Shown: piece after piece, positions 36,691-47,489 of the stretch
Layout: every line of letters begins with the position of its first letter
Position numbering within the stretch: position 1 is the stretch's first letter
Made by a program: the position numbers and the translations under genes
Notes under the pieces: model-generated
Told to the model about the DNA's origin: nothing
The model's input: only the letters and a program-made list of their open reading frames with translations
Databases searched by the model: none
Assembly: GCF_027172205.1 (NCBI RefSeq)
Contig: NC_070614.1
Span: 39,066,001-39,130,000 of the forward strand
Reading direction: 5' to 3'
Length of the DNA stretch: 64,000 bases
Source: Podarcis raffonei
Taxonomy: Eukaryota > Chordata > Lepidosauria > Squamata > Lacertidae

Positions 36691-37460
36691 AATCATCTTC
36701 ATCACAATAATCCCCGGCTCGACCCCGATCCTTTAAACGCAAACAAGTCTCGCTTAAAGGGAGCAGACCCGTTGCAATGCAAACCATCTCTCGTCCACCT
36801 CGCAGATCGAGGGTCCTGCTCCCTCCCTTCCTCCTTGCGCCCCCAGCCTTCAGAGAAGCGCCCGGAGCTGCAAAGCTTTCCCCGCCCGCCCCATTTCTGA
36901 TCTAGGCTGGGCAGGAAGGGGGAGCGGGGGGCGAGAGAGAGAGCTACCCACCCAAACCGGGAGGCATAGGCAGCGGCTATTACCTGTTTTGCATTGTGAT
37001 CTGCGGCAACTGAAGGTTTCAATGGGCCGGCGGTGGGTGGGGAGATGAGCGTCCGGTGGGAAACCTCTCGCCGCCCGGCCGCTGCAGAACAAAAGAGCCG
37101 GGCTGGTCGGAGCCGGGCATCCGGGAGGCACACGGACCCAGCAGATGGACCCGGCGGAGAAGGCGAGCGCGCCAGTCGGAAGCGCCTCCTGGGTCCCAGC
37201 GCCGACTGGGTCCCAGCGCCGACCCGCCAGTGCCTAGAACCCCCCGGGGAAGGTTGGAAAGACTCGGGAGAGCCCAAACCAGGGTTGCCTGCTCAGTGCA
37301 GGGGGGGTGTTGAGTCGTCGTCGTCATCCTGTTCCTTTAAGAGTTGCAGAGAACGGAGATTCCCCCCCCTCGACGTGGCTTTTCCCACCACAGCGCTGCA
37401 GTGCTGGGAGAAACAGCGTCTGACAGAATGCTCCCTTCTATGCAACTCTTTTAAAGGGAC
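36690..37460 (-). promoter_or_regulatory. CpG-island promoter and first exon of the ZNF524 homologue
   Basis: A G+C- and CpG-rich block lies 2.7-3.4 kb upstream of the ZNF524 coding exon. On the minus strand a donor, AAACAG/GTAATAG, ends an exon at 36984 and could join the acceptor at 34059. The exact start is not visible. The block continues rightward to about 37460, so divergent transcription is possible, but I see no gene on that side. Confidence 0.6.
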
Positions 37461-37972
37461 AGGGGTTGCGTGTGTGCCAATTCCAGTTCGACGCCTCTTT
37501 GGGAGGAGGATTCACGCATCGGAGGATCTGTGGTCTTCTTCCATGACAGATAGCGCCACACTAAATCAGCCGGTCTTTCTGGTGCCAAAGATCTCTTTGT
37601 CGTGGAAATCCAAGACTTTCTGTTTCTCCTCGTCGCTTGGCCGCCTGCGCTGATGATGTTAAGGGCAGAAGGGGGGGGCGCTTTCCATGCTGGGAAAAGC
37701 TTCGCTTGGAACAACGTGTAGAGTTCTGGTCTCCACAACTCAGACAAGATGTTGTAGAGCTTGAAAAGTCCCCGCCGACACACACACACACACACAAAAT
37801 GGAGTGCTTTGAGCTTCTTAGTTTAGGAGGAAAGGGCATTTGGTGCGGGGAGCATGGTAGAAATATATAAATATATGCATCTTGCGAACCTGGACAGCGA
37901 TAAGTTTATCTCCCGATCTCATAACAGTAGGTCCATGTGAAGCTGGATGTTGGAAGATTGGGGGCAAACAAA

Positions 37973-38112
37973 AGGCTAGCTCAGTCAGCAGAGCCTGAGG
38001 CTCTTAATCTCAAGGTTGTGGGTTCCAGCCCCCATTGAGGAAAAGACTCATGCATCACAGGGGGTTACACAAGATGACCCTCGCGGTCCCTTGCAACTCT
38101 AGGATTCTATTA
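37973..38112 (+). mobile_element. tRNA-derived SINE with a CR1-like tail
   Basis: A tRNA-like head (GGCTAGCTCAGTCAGCAGAG, GAGGCTCTTAATCTCAAGGT, GGGTTCCAGCCCC) leads into GGGGTTACACAAGATGACCC and a tail of GCAACTCTAGGATTCTATT. The internal promoter boxes and the tail show that it is a SINE, not a tRNA gene. Confidence 0.75.
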
Positions 38113-38747
38113 TACTTCTTGAACAAAGCATACCATAGTTAAACTTTGGCATTCACTCCCACAGGAGAACACCAAACTGGATGGCTTTAATGTTGAATGG
38201 TCACTTTAAAATGTGAAGGTTCATTACTGTTTCACAAGTTGTGTATGTCTTTAAGGGCCAGGGCAAATAACGAGACCCAGTCTTACAGCTGTGAAACATA
38301 GCAGGTGGTGCTGAGTTGTGTTAATCAAGCTGTGTGTGAGCAATTGGGTGTAATATATAAGGAGCAGCACCTAGCTCTCCCATTACCCTGGGGGATGGGT
38401 TGATGGTTGGGTCTGGTTTGTTGTTGATGTATTTAGTGTATAAGGAGTTTTTGTTTTTGTTATTAAAACCTTGTTTAAGTTATTTTTGAGTCCCTTTTTA
38501 ATGCATGGTCTCCCCAGCGCTACTAAACTGCAAAAAGCCAACATTTAAAAGTGAGTCGGACAAATCCATGGAGGAGCATGCTATTCGTGGCTAATATTCT
38601 ACAATCAGGCTCTGCTTCCCTGCTTCCCACAGGCATCTGGTTGGCCACTGTGATTACAGGATGCTGGGTTGCCATATACTCTCTTTTTCCAGGACAGGTC
38701 CTCTTTTTCATTATGAGAGTCGCCATAGAGATCCATAGTTAAAAGTA

Positions 38748-39103
38748 AAGGTAAAGGGTAAAGGGACCCCTGACCATTAGGTCCAGTCGTGACTGAGGGT
38801 TCCGGCGCTCATCTCGCTTTATTGGCAGAGGGAGCCGGCATACAGCTTCCAGGTCATGTGGCCAGCATGACTAAGTCGCTTCTGTTGAACCAGAGCAGTG
38901 CATGGAAACGCTGTTTACCTTCCCGCCAGAGCGGTACCTATTTATCTACTTGTACTTTGACGTGCTTTTGAACTGCTAGGTGGGCAGGAGCAGGGACCAA
39001 GCAATGGGAGCTCACCCCTTCACGGGGATTCGAACCGCTGACCTTCTGATTGGCAACTCCTAGGCTCTGTGGTTTAACCCACAGCGCCACCCGCGTCCCT
39101 CAA
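38748..39103 (-). mobile_element. Sauria-type SINE with 13-bp target duplication
   Basis: A full-length minus-strand copy of the same family as 20976-21314. It is bounded by the perfect direct repeat ATAGTTAAAAGTA at 38735-38747 and 39104-39116. On the minus strand it starts with a GGGACGCGGGTGGCGCTGTG head and ends in a CCTTTACCTTTAC-like tail. Clean duplications suggest moderate age. Confidence 0.93.
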
Positions 39104-39405
39104 ATAGTTAAAAGTAGATGTCGGCAAATATGTCCTCTTTTTTTCTCTTCAAAGTGTGGCAACCCAAAGACCCTTTGGCTCAATCCGTAAGCAGGGCTCT
39201 TCTTTATGGTCTCTCGAAATATCAGTTGCCAGGGAGCAGAAATGGGGAGAGGGCTTTTGTGCTTATGTTCTACAGGCATCTGGTTGGCCGCTGTGAGAAG
39301 GCTGTATTAAATGGCCATTTGGTCTGATCCAGCAGGGCTTCTTCTTCATTCTGTCTGTTGGGCAGTTGTTACAGGAACAAAAACATGCTTCTGTTAAAAA
39401 AGAAA

Positions 39406-39655
39406 GAAAAAAGTGGCACCTTAGCCTGCTGTTTGCTACAGAAAACATTTGGTGGGAGGAATTAAAATAGCTATTCAAATTATTCAATACTGAAATATCA
39501 ACACTTCCCAGTGGGGCAGCATAATACGTTGTTGCAAAACAGCAATGAGTCTTGCGATACCTGGAAGACCAACACATTTATTTTGGCATAAGCTTTCATG
39601 GACTAGGACCTACTTCACCAGATCTATGACATGTAAGCCTCACTTAAACTTCACA
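39406..39655. repeat. Degraded interspersed repeat
   Basis: Segments AAAAAGTGGCACCTTAGCC and TTATTTTGGCATAAGCTTTC, then ACTAGGACCTACTTCACCAG, match a repeat seen across reptiles. Smaller pieces of it appear near 34540 and 48058. I cannot assign the family firmly by eye. Confidence 0.45.
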
Positions 39656-40355
39656 CACAACACACACACACACACACACACACACACGTAAGTGGGGGTG
39701 GGGAGAGAAAGGGATTAAAGGGAAATCTACAATTCTACAATTCTATGACTTCACTCAGTGGACTCATGCAATGCTGAAACAAAGTGAGGAAGAAGACACA
39801 GCCTTACAGAACCTCACAAAACATGCATTGTGGGCCTCAGCAGAAAGTTCCTCCAGCACCAGCTTCTGGGAAACAGTCTTTCAGCAGGTAGGATGAGAAC
39901 GGCTGTAGCAAAGTTGCTTCAGCTCCCATCCTGAACAGCCAGGCTAGAGAAAGCTACTTGTGGTTGTGATTCTGAAATCTGCAGAGAGGCCTAAGAAAAC
40001 TGACTGGATCACAGTTGTCTGCATGTCTTCTCCCAGTGCTGGTCATTCAGCAGGGTGATGAAGGTGTTTTTTAGCATGGAACCTAGTCTCAAACCCAGAT
40101 TAAAATGGATCTAGATCAGGGCAGCAAACCCACAACCTGCCTAAATATTTTATTTTAGTTCCCTCCCCACATTTTCAAAAATATATATTGCTGTCTGCTT
40201 CCTTGCTTTGATACTGTGACACCAAACATTTTTTCTGGCGCTCCAAGAACCCCCATTTGTCTATTAATATAAAAAACTTAATAATGTTTCTTCCACCTTA
40301 CTGCTTCACTGAGATGCCAAACATTTTCTGAAACCCCCTAATTTGTCCATTTTAC

Positions 40356-40500
40356 GATACGATATCTTTATTGTCATTGTCCCTTGCGGAACAATGAAAT
40401 TGAAAAACTACATAAAACTACCACGAAACTACATAAAACTACATAAAACTACATAAAACTACATAAAACTACATAAAAACTACACAAAACATAAAACCCC
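40356..40500. repeat. Minisatellite of a 10-base CTACATAAAA unit
   Basis: About eight units of CTACATAAAA, some diverged, follow a segment reading ATCTTTATTGTCATTGTCCC and GAACAATGAAATTG. That segment resembles the 3' end of a non-LTR element, so the tandem units may be its expanded tail. Confidence 0.7.
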
Positions 40501-41306
40501 CTAAAAACTCTAAAACCCCATTTTAAAATACACTATACTACAGAGACCCCTTATGCTGCGTTTAGAACCAGAATTGCATTAGCGTAGAAACTGTTTTTCA
40601 AGTGGCTAGTCCTGAAAAACATTTTTAAAATGTTTTTAATTTATTTTTAGATGTCTATTTTAAAACTGACTACTCCTGCATTCCCCTTGATACAATTGTT
40701 ATGTGAAAATGCTTTTGTGGTCCCCAAGTCCCCCTATGTGCCCTCTTAAAAAAAGAAAATATTATGATCTAGATAATCAGCCCAATCAAAAAATGTCTGG
40801 AGTAGTACAGCTGCTTACACCTTCAGCACTTTCTCTCCCCCTGAGGCTTGTGCTGTGATCCTCACCACTCTGTTGCCCTTTTTGCTGCCTGTTACAAAAG
40901 GGAAAGAGGAAAAATAGGGATGGGAATGTTAAGTCACCTGCAAACACCTGCCACTTGCCGCCTCCTCCTCCTCCTCCTCCTCTCTCTTTCTTGTGGTAGC
41001 AGTACAGCAGAGTCATGGACTCATGCTGTGGGTGGGTGTTGTGCGCGCACACACACACACACACACACACCCCATTCCAGACATTTTCTTCCAATAAAAA
41101 TACCATATTGGACAAGCAGTGTCTCCATCCCTTTTTCCCAAGATGCCTAGTGCAACATAGCTCATTAGTGCAAATGGGGCACAGCTCCACCAACCTGATT
41201 CTGTCCTCAAGCAGCGCCCACTTGCCTGCCTACCTGCAGACGCTCCAAGTGTCCCTATTTTCCAGGGGCATCCCTAATTTTGAGAAGCCGTCCCAGTTCC
41301 TGATTT

Positions 41307-41541
41307 GAGAGCCAGTGTGGTGTAGTGGTTAAGAGCGGTAGTCTCGTAATCTGGGGAACCGGGTTTGCGTCTCCGCTCCCCCACATGCAACTGCTAGGTG
41401 ACCTTGGGCTAGTCATACTTCAGCCCCACTCACCTCACAGAGTGTTTGTTGTGGGGGAGGAAGGGAAAGGAGAATGTTAGCCGCTTTGAGACTCCTTAAG
41501 GGGAGTGAAAGGCGGGATATCAAATCCAAACTCTTCTTCTT
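41307..41541 (+). mobile_element. tRNA-derived SINE (GAGAGCCAGTGTGGTGTAGT family)
   Basis: The head GAGAGCCAGTGTGGTGTAGT, with GGTTAAGAGCGG and GTGACCTTGGGCTAGTCA in the body, and the tail GCCGCTTTGAGACTCCTT followed by AACTCTTCTTCTT are characteristic of a widespread squamate SINE. Flanks TGATTT and TGATTC may be a short target duplication. It is inserted into the locally repeated sequence described at 41566-41865. Confidence 0.8.
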
Positions 41542-41565
41542 GATTCTGGAATGTCTTGCTTTTCT

Positions 41566-41865
41566 TCAGGCTGTCCCTATTTTTATTGGAGAAATGTTGG
41601 AGGGTATGGTAGGATGTCCCTATTTTCACTGGAGAAATGTTGGATGATATGGAGTTATCCGACTCCCAAGCCATCTGAAGGCAATCCAGTATAGGGAAGT
41701 TTTGTAGTGTTTAATGTTTTCTTATGTTTTTATACAGTATATATTGGAAGCTGCCCAGAGTGCTGGGGCAACCCATTAAGATGTGTGGTGTATAAATAGT
41801 CAAATTATCATGGTGGAATGGGACGTCCCTATTTTCATCAGAGAAATGTTGGAGGGTATGTATTT
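41566..41865. repeat. Three spaced copies of a ~40-base unit
   Basis: The unit TGTCCCTATTTTCACTGGAG followed by AAATGTTGGA occurs at about 41572, 41616 and 41824, with a partial copy near 41250 before the SINE. The first two are head-to-tail neighbours. The source element is not recognised. Confidence 0.65.
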
Positions 41866-42235
41866 GCTTAAAATCCAGGCCAGGTTGCAGCAACTTCCCG
41901 ATAGCTTCCTCCACATCCTTAGTCTCAGTGTCCTTCCCTTCTTTCCCCCCATGTTGCTTCATAGGCTGCAAACCTCTTGGGGTCAGGGACAGGTCATTTT
42001 CTTCTCTATTATGTGTCGGCACACAGATAATAAAATTGGAAAGGGCCTCAAAGGTCTCTAGTCAACCCCCCTGCCAATGCAGGAAACCCAGCACTTCAGT
42101 ACTGCTAACACCGCAGATTGACTTCACCCTCGGAGGCACACTCCATTGTCCGTTGAGACAGACAGATGCCAACCAGTATTACAATGCCTGCGCCAGAGTC
42201 AACCCATTATTTACAACACTCAGGTGGGAACATAA

Positions 42236-42335
42236 AGACATAGCTCAGTGGTAAGGCAACTGCTTTACAAGTACTTGTAGAAGGTCCCAAGATCAATCCC
42301 TGGCTTCTCCAGCTAGAAAGAAAGACCCTCTGTTT
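42236..42335 (+). repeat. Partial tRNA-derived SINE
   Basis: A-box-like TAGCTCAGTGGTAAGG and B-box-like AGATCAATCCCTGGC segments with a CTTCTCCAGCTAGAAAG continuation. Same family as 1803-1975, but truncated. Confidence 0.55.
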
Positions 42336-42661
42336 AAGAAGGAGGGCAAAGGGCCCTATCTTACACATCCTGGCTGGGGCCAGTAGCCCAGCTGGTTCGC
42401 CTCCCGTCTCATGTCTAGCCTATTTCCACCGATGAAGCAAGACTGCAGCACTATTGGTTTCTGTTCTTCGACTTGCAAGCTGAGAAATGAAACTTTCACT
42501 TCTGCAGAAAAAAATGCATGTGGACTTAACCTTTGCAGCAGTTTCCTTTAACACTAGAAAGATGAGAAACTAAGTTCTGTGAGGGTCTTGGGCTTGTCCC
42601 ATTTAATTTGCATAGCACACATCCATAGTCCTCAAAAAACACCAATCCTGATGCTCCCCCC

Positions 42662-42798
42662 CAGTGGCGTAGCGTGGGGGGTGCAGGGGGGGCCGGCCGC
42701 ACTGGGCGCAACATCTGGGGGTTAGGGCAAATCCACGGGTTAGGGGGCGCAAATTACTTGCCTTGCCCCGGGTGCTGACAACCCACGCTACGCCACTG
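42662..42798. mobile_element. hAT-type MITE
   Basis: Inverted ends CAGTGGCGTAGCGTGGG and CCCACGCTACGCCACTG are perfect. Flanks CTCCCCCC and CTTCCCCC are an 8-bp duplication with one mismatch. The inside is CpG-rich. Another hAT-type MITE follows 32 bases later. Confidence 0.85.
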
Positions 42799-42830
42799 CT
42801 TCCCCCTATAAATTTGGGATTACCTGATTT

Positions 42831-42950
42831 CATGGGTGCAGCCAGGCCTTTTGTTGGGGGGGGCAGGTCTCTTGTTGTGGGGACAGAATCTCAGTCACCT
42901 ATTTATTTTTATTTATTGGGGGGGCAGCTGCCCCCCCGCCTATGCCCATG
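42831..42950. mobile_element. hAT-type MITE
   Basis: Ends CATGGGTGCAGCCAGG and, on the complement of the right end, CATGGGCATAGGC are inverted repeats. Flanks CCTGATTT and CCTGATAT form an 8-bp duplication with one mismatch. Length is 120 bases. Confidence 0.78.
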
Positions 42951-43404
42951 CCTGATATGATGATAATCTGATATTTTGGGGGAACATCAGGCTCCTAAAC
43001 ACTCCACTCGGGGTATGTGAACCAATTGTCATTTTCTGCTTTTCTTTTTCCATGCCTGCACACTCCTCAAAGCTCCTCAAAGCTTTCATTTCTGTTTTGG
43101 CTGTGCTTCTAAATATTTCTGATGTGCTCGGGAAGGGAGGAATATCCCCCACTTTTTATCTCTCCTGATTTGCTCAAAACCATGGAACTGCGAATTCACA
43201 ATTGCCAAACTGTGGCCTTTGCACACTTCTTGGTGGGGAGGCGTCGTTAAAAACAAAACACCAAGTTGCAGGCCCAGCAATCTGCACCTGTCCGTACTTA
43301 ATAGCCATAACAGAACCAACAGATTAGAAGGCAGAGACTAAAGGAAAGATCAGAGTTGCTTCTCATATGATAGCCATCTTGAACTACCTTAAGGGCTGTC
43401 ACGT

Positions 43405-43665
43405 GGAGCAAGCTTGTTTTCTCCTGCTCTGGAGGGTAGAACTCGAACCAATGGCTTCAAGTTACAAGAAAGGAGATTCTAACTAAACACCAGGAAGAAC
43501 CTTCTGATAGTAAGAGCTGTTCAACAGTGGAACAGTCTCCCTCAAGAGGTTGTGGACTCTCCTTACTTGGAGATTTTTAAGCAGAAGTTGGGTGGCCCTC
43601 TGTCATGGATGCTTTAGCTGAGCTTCCTGCATTGCCAGGGGTTGGACTCATTGACCCTTGGGGTT
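43405..43665 (+). mobile_element. CR1-type LINE 3' fragment
   Basis: Segments AACTAAACACCAGGAAGAAC, AGAGCTGTTCAACAGTGGAA and GGTTGTGGACTCTCCTTACT, then CAGGGGTTGGACTCATTGAC, match the familiar 3' region of vertebrate CR1 elements. No frame is preserved. The same region in the opposite orientation is at 50996-51210. Confidence 0.7.
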
Positions 43666-43703
43666 TGTTAAGAGTGCTGGGAATTGTAGTTCGTAAGGGG
43701 TAA

Positions 43704-44652
43704 CTGGATATGGAATAACTGATTGGTTCAAAATTGGGAAAGGAGTACAACAAGGCTGTATATTGTCTCCCTGCTTATTTAAATTATATGCAGAATTCAT
43801 CATGCAAAAGGCTGGGCTGGATGAACCCCAAGCCAGAATTAAGATCGCCGGAAGAAATACCAACAATCTCAGATATGCAGATGATACAACCTTGATGGCA
43901 GAAAGTGAGGAGGAATTAAAGAACCTTTTAATGAGGGTGAAAGAGGAGAGCACAAAATATGGTCTGAAGCTCAACATCAAAAAAATGAAGATCATGGCCA
44001 CTGGGCCCATCACCTCCTGGCAAATAGAAGGGGAAGAAATGGAGGCAGTGAGAGATTTTACTTTCTTGGGCTCCATTATCACTGCAGATGGTGACAGCTG
44101 TCACGAAATTAAAAGATGCCTGCTTATTGGGAGAAAAGCAATGACAAACCTAGACAGCATCTTAAAAAGCAGAGACATCACCTTGCCGACAAAGGTCCAT
44201 ATAGTTAAAGCTATGGTTTTCCCAGTAGTGATGTATGGAAGTGAGAGCTGGACCATAAAGAAGGCTGATCGCTGAAGAATTGACGCTTTTGAATTCTGGT
44301 GCTGGAGGAGACTTGAGAGTCCCATGGACTGCAAGAAGATCAAACCTATCCATTCTGAAGGAAATCAGCCCTGAGTGCTCACTGGAAGGACAGATCCTGA
44401 AGCTGAGGCTCCAATACTTTGGCCACCTCATGAGATGAGAAGACTCCCTGGAAAAGACCCTGATGTTGGGAAAGATGGAGGGCACAAGGAGAAGGCGACG
44501 GCAGAGGATGAGATGGTTGGACAGTGTTCTTGAAGCTACCAGCATGACTTTGACCAAACTGCGGGAGGCAGTGGAAGACAGGAGTGCCTGGCGTGCTCTG
44601 GCCCATGCAGTCACGAAGAGTCGGACACGACTAAATGACTAAACAACAACAA
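43704..44652 (+). mobile_element. 5'-truncated BovB (RTE) LINE
   Basis: The element lies between direct repeats AAGGGGTAA (43695-43703 and 44653-44661). It encodes a piece of reverse transcriptase with the catalytic YADD motif (LRYADDTTLM) and the typical RTE/BovB continuation SWQIEGEEMEAVRDFTFLGS, HIVKAMVFPVVMYGSESWT and IKKADR, ended by a stop at 44273. Past that stop the family sequence continues (AATTGACGCTTTTGAATTCT, CTTTGGCCACCTCATGAGAT), so the protein is broken. The 3' tail GAGTCGGACACGACTAAATG followed by ACTAAACAACAACA is diagnostic. It is inserted inside a palindromic repeat whose halves lie on either side. BovB also supplies the tail of the Sauria SINEs in this window. Confidence 0.92.
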
Positions 44653-45384
44653 AAGGGGTAAGCAACAATTCCCAGGATTCTTGGAGAGGGAATGTGCTTT
44701 AAATGAATGGTTCCATACCAAAGTTTAAGGACTGCTTGCTTGTACTACTTTCAAATCATCTTTATTGATTTTCAGATGTACGCCCAATCATCTCCATTGA
44801 TTTTCAGACATGCATCCAAACATCTATCGACCAACTCAAATGGCACAACACAAATAAACAAGTGAAATACAGATCCAAACAGAAAAGGCATCAGTACGCC
44901 TCATATTATCTGCTATGATAGCAAGTATCAGACCCAGTGGGTTGGTTGTGCTTCTTTGGAAGAGAACAGGGGTTCATGAGAATCAGTATTAAGAGTTGGT
45001 AGGGACCTCAAAGTCCACCCTACTGCAGACAGCTTTAGACCACTTTTAATAGTTATTGCGTCCCCTAATCCTGGGAACTATATTTTTCCTCTTCCAGAGC
45101 TACAATTTCCAGCACCTCTTACAAACTATAGTTCCCAGGATTCTTTGTGGGGGAAGGCGTATGATTTCAGTGCACCGTATGTGCCAAAGTAACCCAAAGA
45201 CTTGGGCTACAATCCTAACACCACCTTGTCTGGCAGTAAGCTCTGTTGAATTCAGTGGGACTTCCTTGTGAGAGCTCCCGCTATAGTTACTACGCACTTT
45301 CGCTGAGGCAGCAGGGGAGGCATTGCCATATCTGTCTCTCTGGAGCCAGCCGTAACTGAGGGATCGTAGATCACAAGGATCCTG

Positions 45385-45460
45385 GAATCGAAGAGTCGGA
45401 AGGGACCCCAAAGGGTCATCTAGCCCAACCCCCTTGCAAGACAGGAATCTTGCCAACTAC
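45385..45460 (-). repeat. CR1-like tail fragment
   Basis: GAAGAGTCGGAAGGGACCCC and GGGTCATCTAGCCCAACCCC followed by TTGCAAGACAGGAATCTTGC are a reverse-oriented CR1-type 3' end. It lies directly upstream of the sacsin-like promoter. Confidence 0.6.
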
Positions 45461-45539
45461 AGCTGTCTCTGGATGGGCTCGATCTTGGCCGTCTGTAGTG
45501 TATCAGATACCGACTCTTCCACCTCTCCGCCTTTGGGAC

Positions 45540-45821
45540 TGAATGCCCACCGTCTTTGCCCCACATCCCCCTCTAAAAGTGCCCGCCCCACTCCTCAGCT
45601 CCGAGACATTCCCCGCCTCTTTCCCAAACGGAGCGAAATCGCTTTCGGTTTCCATTTCGCCGGAATCGAAAGCGACTGGCATCTTTAAAGCGCAGCAGCC
45701 GCTGCTTCCCCCACCCTCCGCCTTGAGGCGAGGTAGGGCGGCGGACCTCTTTTGCTCTTTAGTCATCGTCGGCCGGGAAGCTGCGCGGGGATCTTCGCAC
45801 CTGCATCTTCCAAGAGACGCG
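45540..45821 (+). promoter_or_regulatory. CpG-rich promoter and first exon of the sacsin-like gene
   Basis: A short G+C- and CpG-rich block ends in a strong plus-strand donor, GACGCG/GTGAGTA, with the exon ending at 45821. It lies 5 kb upstream of the exon that carries the ATG (50892). A TATA-like TTTAAA lies at 45683-45688, 25 bases after a triple TTTC element. This places a plausible transcription start near 45710-45720 and a 5' UTR exon of about 100 bases. Start position is inferred. Confidence 0.6.
45643..45658 (-). promoter_or_regulatory. ISRE / IRF-binding-type element
   Basis: On the minus strand the sequence reads GAAATGGAAACCGAAA: three GAAA cores each separated by two bases, which is the canonical interferon-stimulated response element pattern bound by IRF and ISGF3 factors. 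It lies 24 bases upstream of the TTTAAA. A second GAAA-containing stretch (GAATCGAAAGCGACT) follows at 45663-45677. Function is inferred from the motif and its position. Confidence 0.6.
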
Positions 45822-45899
45822 GTGAGTAATAACAGACAGCAGGTGATGGGGACCGATTCAACAGGACTCCTGGGCTCCTTGGGAGGAGTAACGGGGTTT

Positions 45900-47480
45900 A
45901 AACAGGCTTAGAAGAAGTACGAGCGTCTCTGGAAACACAGCGAAATGCTCTGATCCTAAACACATTTGCTTAGTTAATACAGACACTTCTAGCCCACCTT
46001 TCCTTCAAAGAGCGCAAGGTGCCTCGTTCGCATTTTATCCTCCCAACAGCCGTGGGAAGTTGGCTAGGCTGAGAGATTGGCGTCTGTGAGCCATCGCTTT
46101 TGAGGTTTTCCTCACCTAGCAAATTCCCCGCAGAAGCAAAAAGCTAATACTTCAGGCGGGGAGAAAAATATATAGCTCGGCCTTGTTCCTGTCGCTCTAA
46201 TTTCTACTTGCAGGGAACTTGCCTTTTCTTTTTGTAAAACTTGGGAGGGAAAGTTAAAACGTCGACTTTCCTTGACGTTTAGCCTTGTCGACTAAAATGG
46301 TGCAGTGCTGGGCTCTTAGACCTCATTCTCCTAGTGTAGACTTGGCTTATAGTGTGACTATGCAGTAGAAATACAAATATGGCTGTATTCTAAATGGTAC
46401 TGCGTGAAATTACCACCGTTTTGCATTCTGGGGAACCTCCTGCGTCTAGTTGGCCTGGCTGGCAGGCATTCAAAAGGCGAGACTTACCCTACTGTCTGGA
46501 TGCAGTGATAATCAGGGAAGACCTTGTCACTTGAATGAATTTTGTTTCCCTGCATATAGCAATTAAAAGAAAGGCTGAAGAATGTGAGGTGGCAAGTGAG
46601 CAGCCCCACTGCTCTGGTACCCAAGCAATTCCTATAAAACTGCAGTTGGGAATCTACAAATGTAAACCCATCCCCTTTGCTTTCTTGACACTCACCCCAG
46701 ACACCATCTGGGCTCTGCACCCTCCTCCCTTGTTTTTGGCTGGCTCGGAACCTGTCCTTGAACATTTTTGATCATGCCTTTTGTTTGCATAGATAAATAA
46801 GTTTGTGTCCATCTAGAAACCTCTAGCGTTGAGTTTGCTGGGATGTTTCCTTCTTGATGAGGGTAAGAGGCACACCCATTTCTTTGTCCACTTTTTGCTT
46901 CTTGCCATGCCCACCACAGGCATGTGATGCCCAGAATGTGGTCTTTGGGCTGGAAAAAAGGTTTCAATCGGAGCACATCCTCTCTTATCAACCCTTGGCA
47001 GGAAACAAAAAAAATTTCTCCGGAAATAATGATTCTGCAATAGTTGTAACGGATCATGTGCTTCCATTGTGTTCTGGCTCTGCAAATGTCTTGTTTGTTG
47101 TGTGTTCGGCTGTCTTGATGGCTGAAAAGGAGTGAACCAAATAACCTCAGTGGCCTGTGATGACCAGGGGATGTGTGTCTTCCCCTTACGTGTTTGTGAT
47201 CCATTCTTCCAAAGTGCTCCCCTTAAAATTAGGGGAGCTGAACAAGTTTGTAGTTGGGTCTGTAGTTTGAAATGATGCAGGGATATTTGATAAATTATTA
47301 GTAGGGTCCACTCTGCTAGGTTATGCAAAATGCAGCTGGACTGAGAAACACGAGAAAAGACAGGAATATTAGGAGGTGAACAGTGGAAAGTCTTGGGAGG
47401 AAAGTTCCCATACAATAATACTTCAGTATAATTTAGGGAAACATCACTTTAAAATATGAAGAAGTGATTTTTAACACCTT
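45900..47480. other. Sacsin-like intron 1, left part
   Basis: No exon or bounded repeat is recognised. Two overlapping minus-strand open frames of 170 and 200 codons at 46692-47415 show no family motif and lie in different frames of the same sequence. I treat them as chance. Confidence 0.4.
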
Positions 47481-47489
47481 TTAGGTTGT

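Noticed and set aside
36702-37653. Open frames of 191 and 206 codons around the ZNF524 CpG island
   Set aside because: Composition effect; no recognisable domain and no splice context supporting a coding exon.
37973-38050. tRNA-like sequence with internal promoter boxes
   Set aside because: It continues into a CR1-like tail and has a diverged body, so it is a SINE, not a tRNA gene. The same applies at 1803, 29840, 41307 and 42236.
40407-40497. Tandem 10-base units considered as a CRISPR-like array
   Set aside because: Units are directly abutting with no spacers, and the genome is eukaryotic.
45605-45618. NF-kB-like site near the sacsin-like promoter
   Set aside because: The complement GGGGAATGTC has two mismatches to the consensus; too weak to report beside the ISRE-type element.
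46692-47415. Two minus-strand open frames of 170 and 200 codons in sacsin-like intron 1
   Set aside because: They use different frames of the same bases and show no family features.
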